From the NCBI GenBank assembly GCA_945952225.1, contig CAMFHP010000052.1, positions 1 through 52,673 on the forward strand: 52,673 nucleotides of DNA, written 5' to 3'. The notes beneath the pieces are model-generated. The model ran no database searches. It saw only the letters and a program-made list of their open reading frames with translations, and was not told where the DNA came from. This document shows, one piece after another, positions 52,640 through 52,673 of the stretch (positions within the stretch are counted from its first letter, which is position 1; each line of letters starts with the position of its first letter). Origin of the DNA: an uncultured Myxococcaceae bacterium. Its GTDB lineage: Bacteria; Myxococcota_A; Polyangia; Polyangiales; Ga0077539. A program made the position numbers and the translations under genes.

Positions 52640-52673
52640 CTGTCTCTTATACACATCTCCGAGCCCACGAGAC
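52640..52673 (+). other. Nextera (Tn5) sequencing adapter, not genomic DNA
   Basis: The last 34 bases read ctgtctcttatacacatct (the 19-bp Tn5 mosaic end) followed by ccgagcccacgagac, the reverse complement of the Illumina Nextera read-2 transposase adapter. It is untrimmed adapter at the contig end, and should be removed; no biology is implied. Confidence 0.98.

Noticed and set aside
52640-52668. Start codons and short N-termini at the contig end (MGSEMCIRDS, MYKRQ)
   Set aside because: They are translations of Nextera adapter sequence.

Overview
High-GC (about 70%) assembled contig with the gene content and codon bias of a myxobacterium (Myxococcota, probably class Polyangia). The clues are stacked serine/threonine kinase and FHA proteins, many TPR and Pro/Ala-rich lipoproteins, and a long block resembling the Glt/Agl gliding machinery of Myxococcus xanthus. 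No phage, insertion sequence or CRISPR array is visible. The window is one physical contig end: its last 34 bases are sequencing adapter, and its first bases lie in a Pro-rich repeat of a truncated gene.

Layout. 1-6040: truncated double-FHA membrane protein, a beta-CASP metallo-beta-lactamase nuclease, the magnesium transporter MgtE and a fatty acyl-AMP ligase. 6158-8057: three unassigned proteins. 8110-12942: a tight MoxR ATPase - DUF5682 - VWA operon, an uncharacterised chaperone-like or conflict-type module. 12932-15064: a membrane-anchored protein, a zinc-ribbon pseudokinase and two identical tandem tRNA-Arg(ACG) genes. 15152-20709: Cys-rich lipoprotein, small heme-like protein, acyltransferase plus GpsA-like dehydrogenase, dienelactone hydrolase and a stand-alone E2-type acyltransferase domain.

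20735-42251 (minus strand) is a 21.5-kb block of eight envelope or scaffold genes. In transcription order they are: GltC-like TPR protein, GltD/AgmU-like 1296-residue TPR protein, GltE/AglT-like TPR lipoprotein, two small paralogous secreted proteins (GltF/CglF-like), a GltG/PglI-like FHA + membrane + TonB-like protein, a further TPR lipoprotein, and a 3372-residue TPR giant (GltI/AgmK-like). This looks like the envelope-spanning part of a gliding or trafficking complex. The motor (AglRQS), the GltA/B barrels and GltJ are not in the window.

42648-52639: Cys-rich lipoprotein, YraN, a stand-alone receiver, glyQ (no glyS beside it), scpB-scpA, xerD, a tRNA-Ile with anticodon UAU, then a plus-strand run of zinc-ribbon coiled-coil protein, active zinc-ribbon kinase and an unusual fusion of an NADPH-dependent flavoprotein to dihydroneopterin aldolase (FolB). 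It ends with a PEGA-type secreted protein and the C-terminal tail of a Pro/Ala-rich protein cut by adapter.

Family names come from recognising motifs in the translated sequence without database searches. The Glt names in particular are assignments from remembered domain architecture and gene order.
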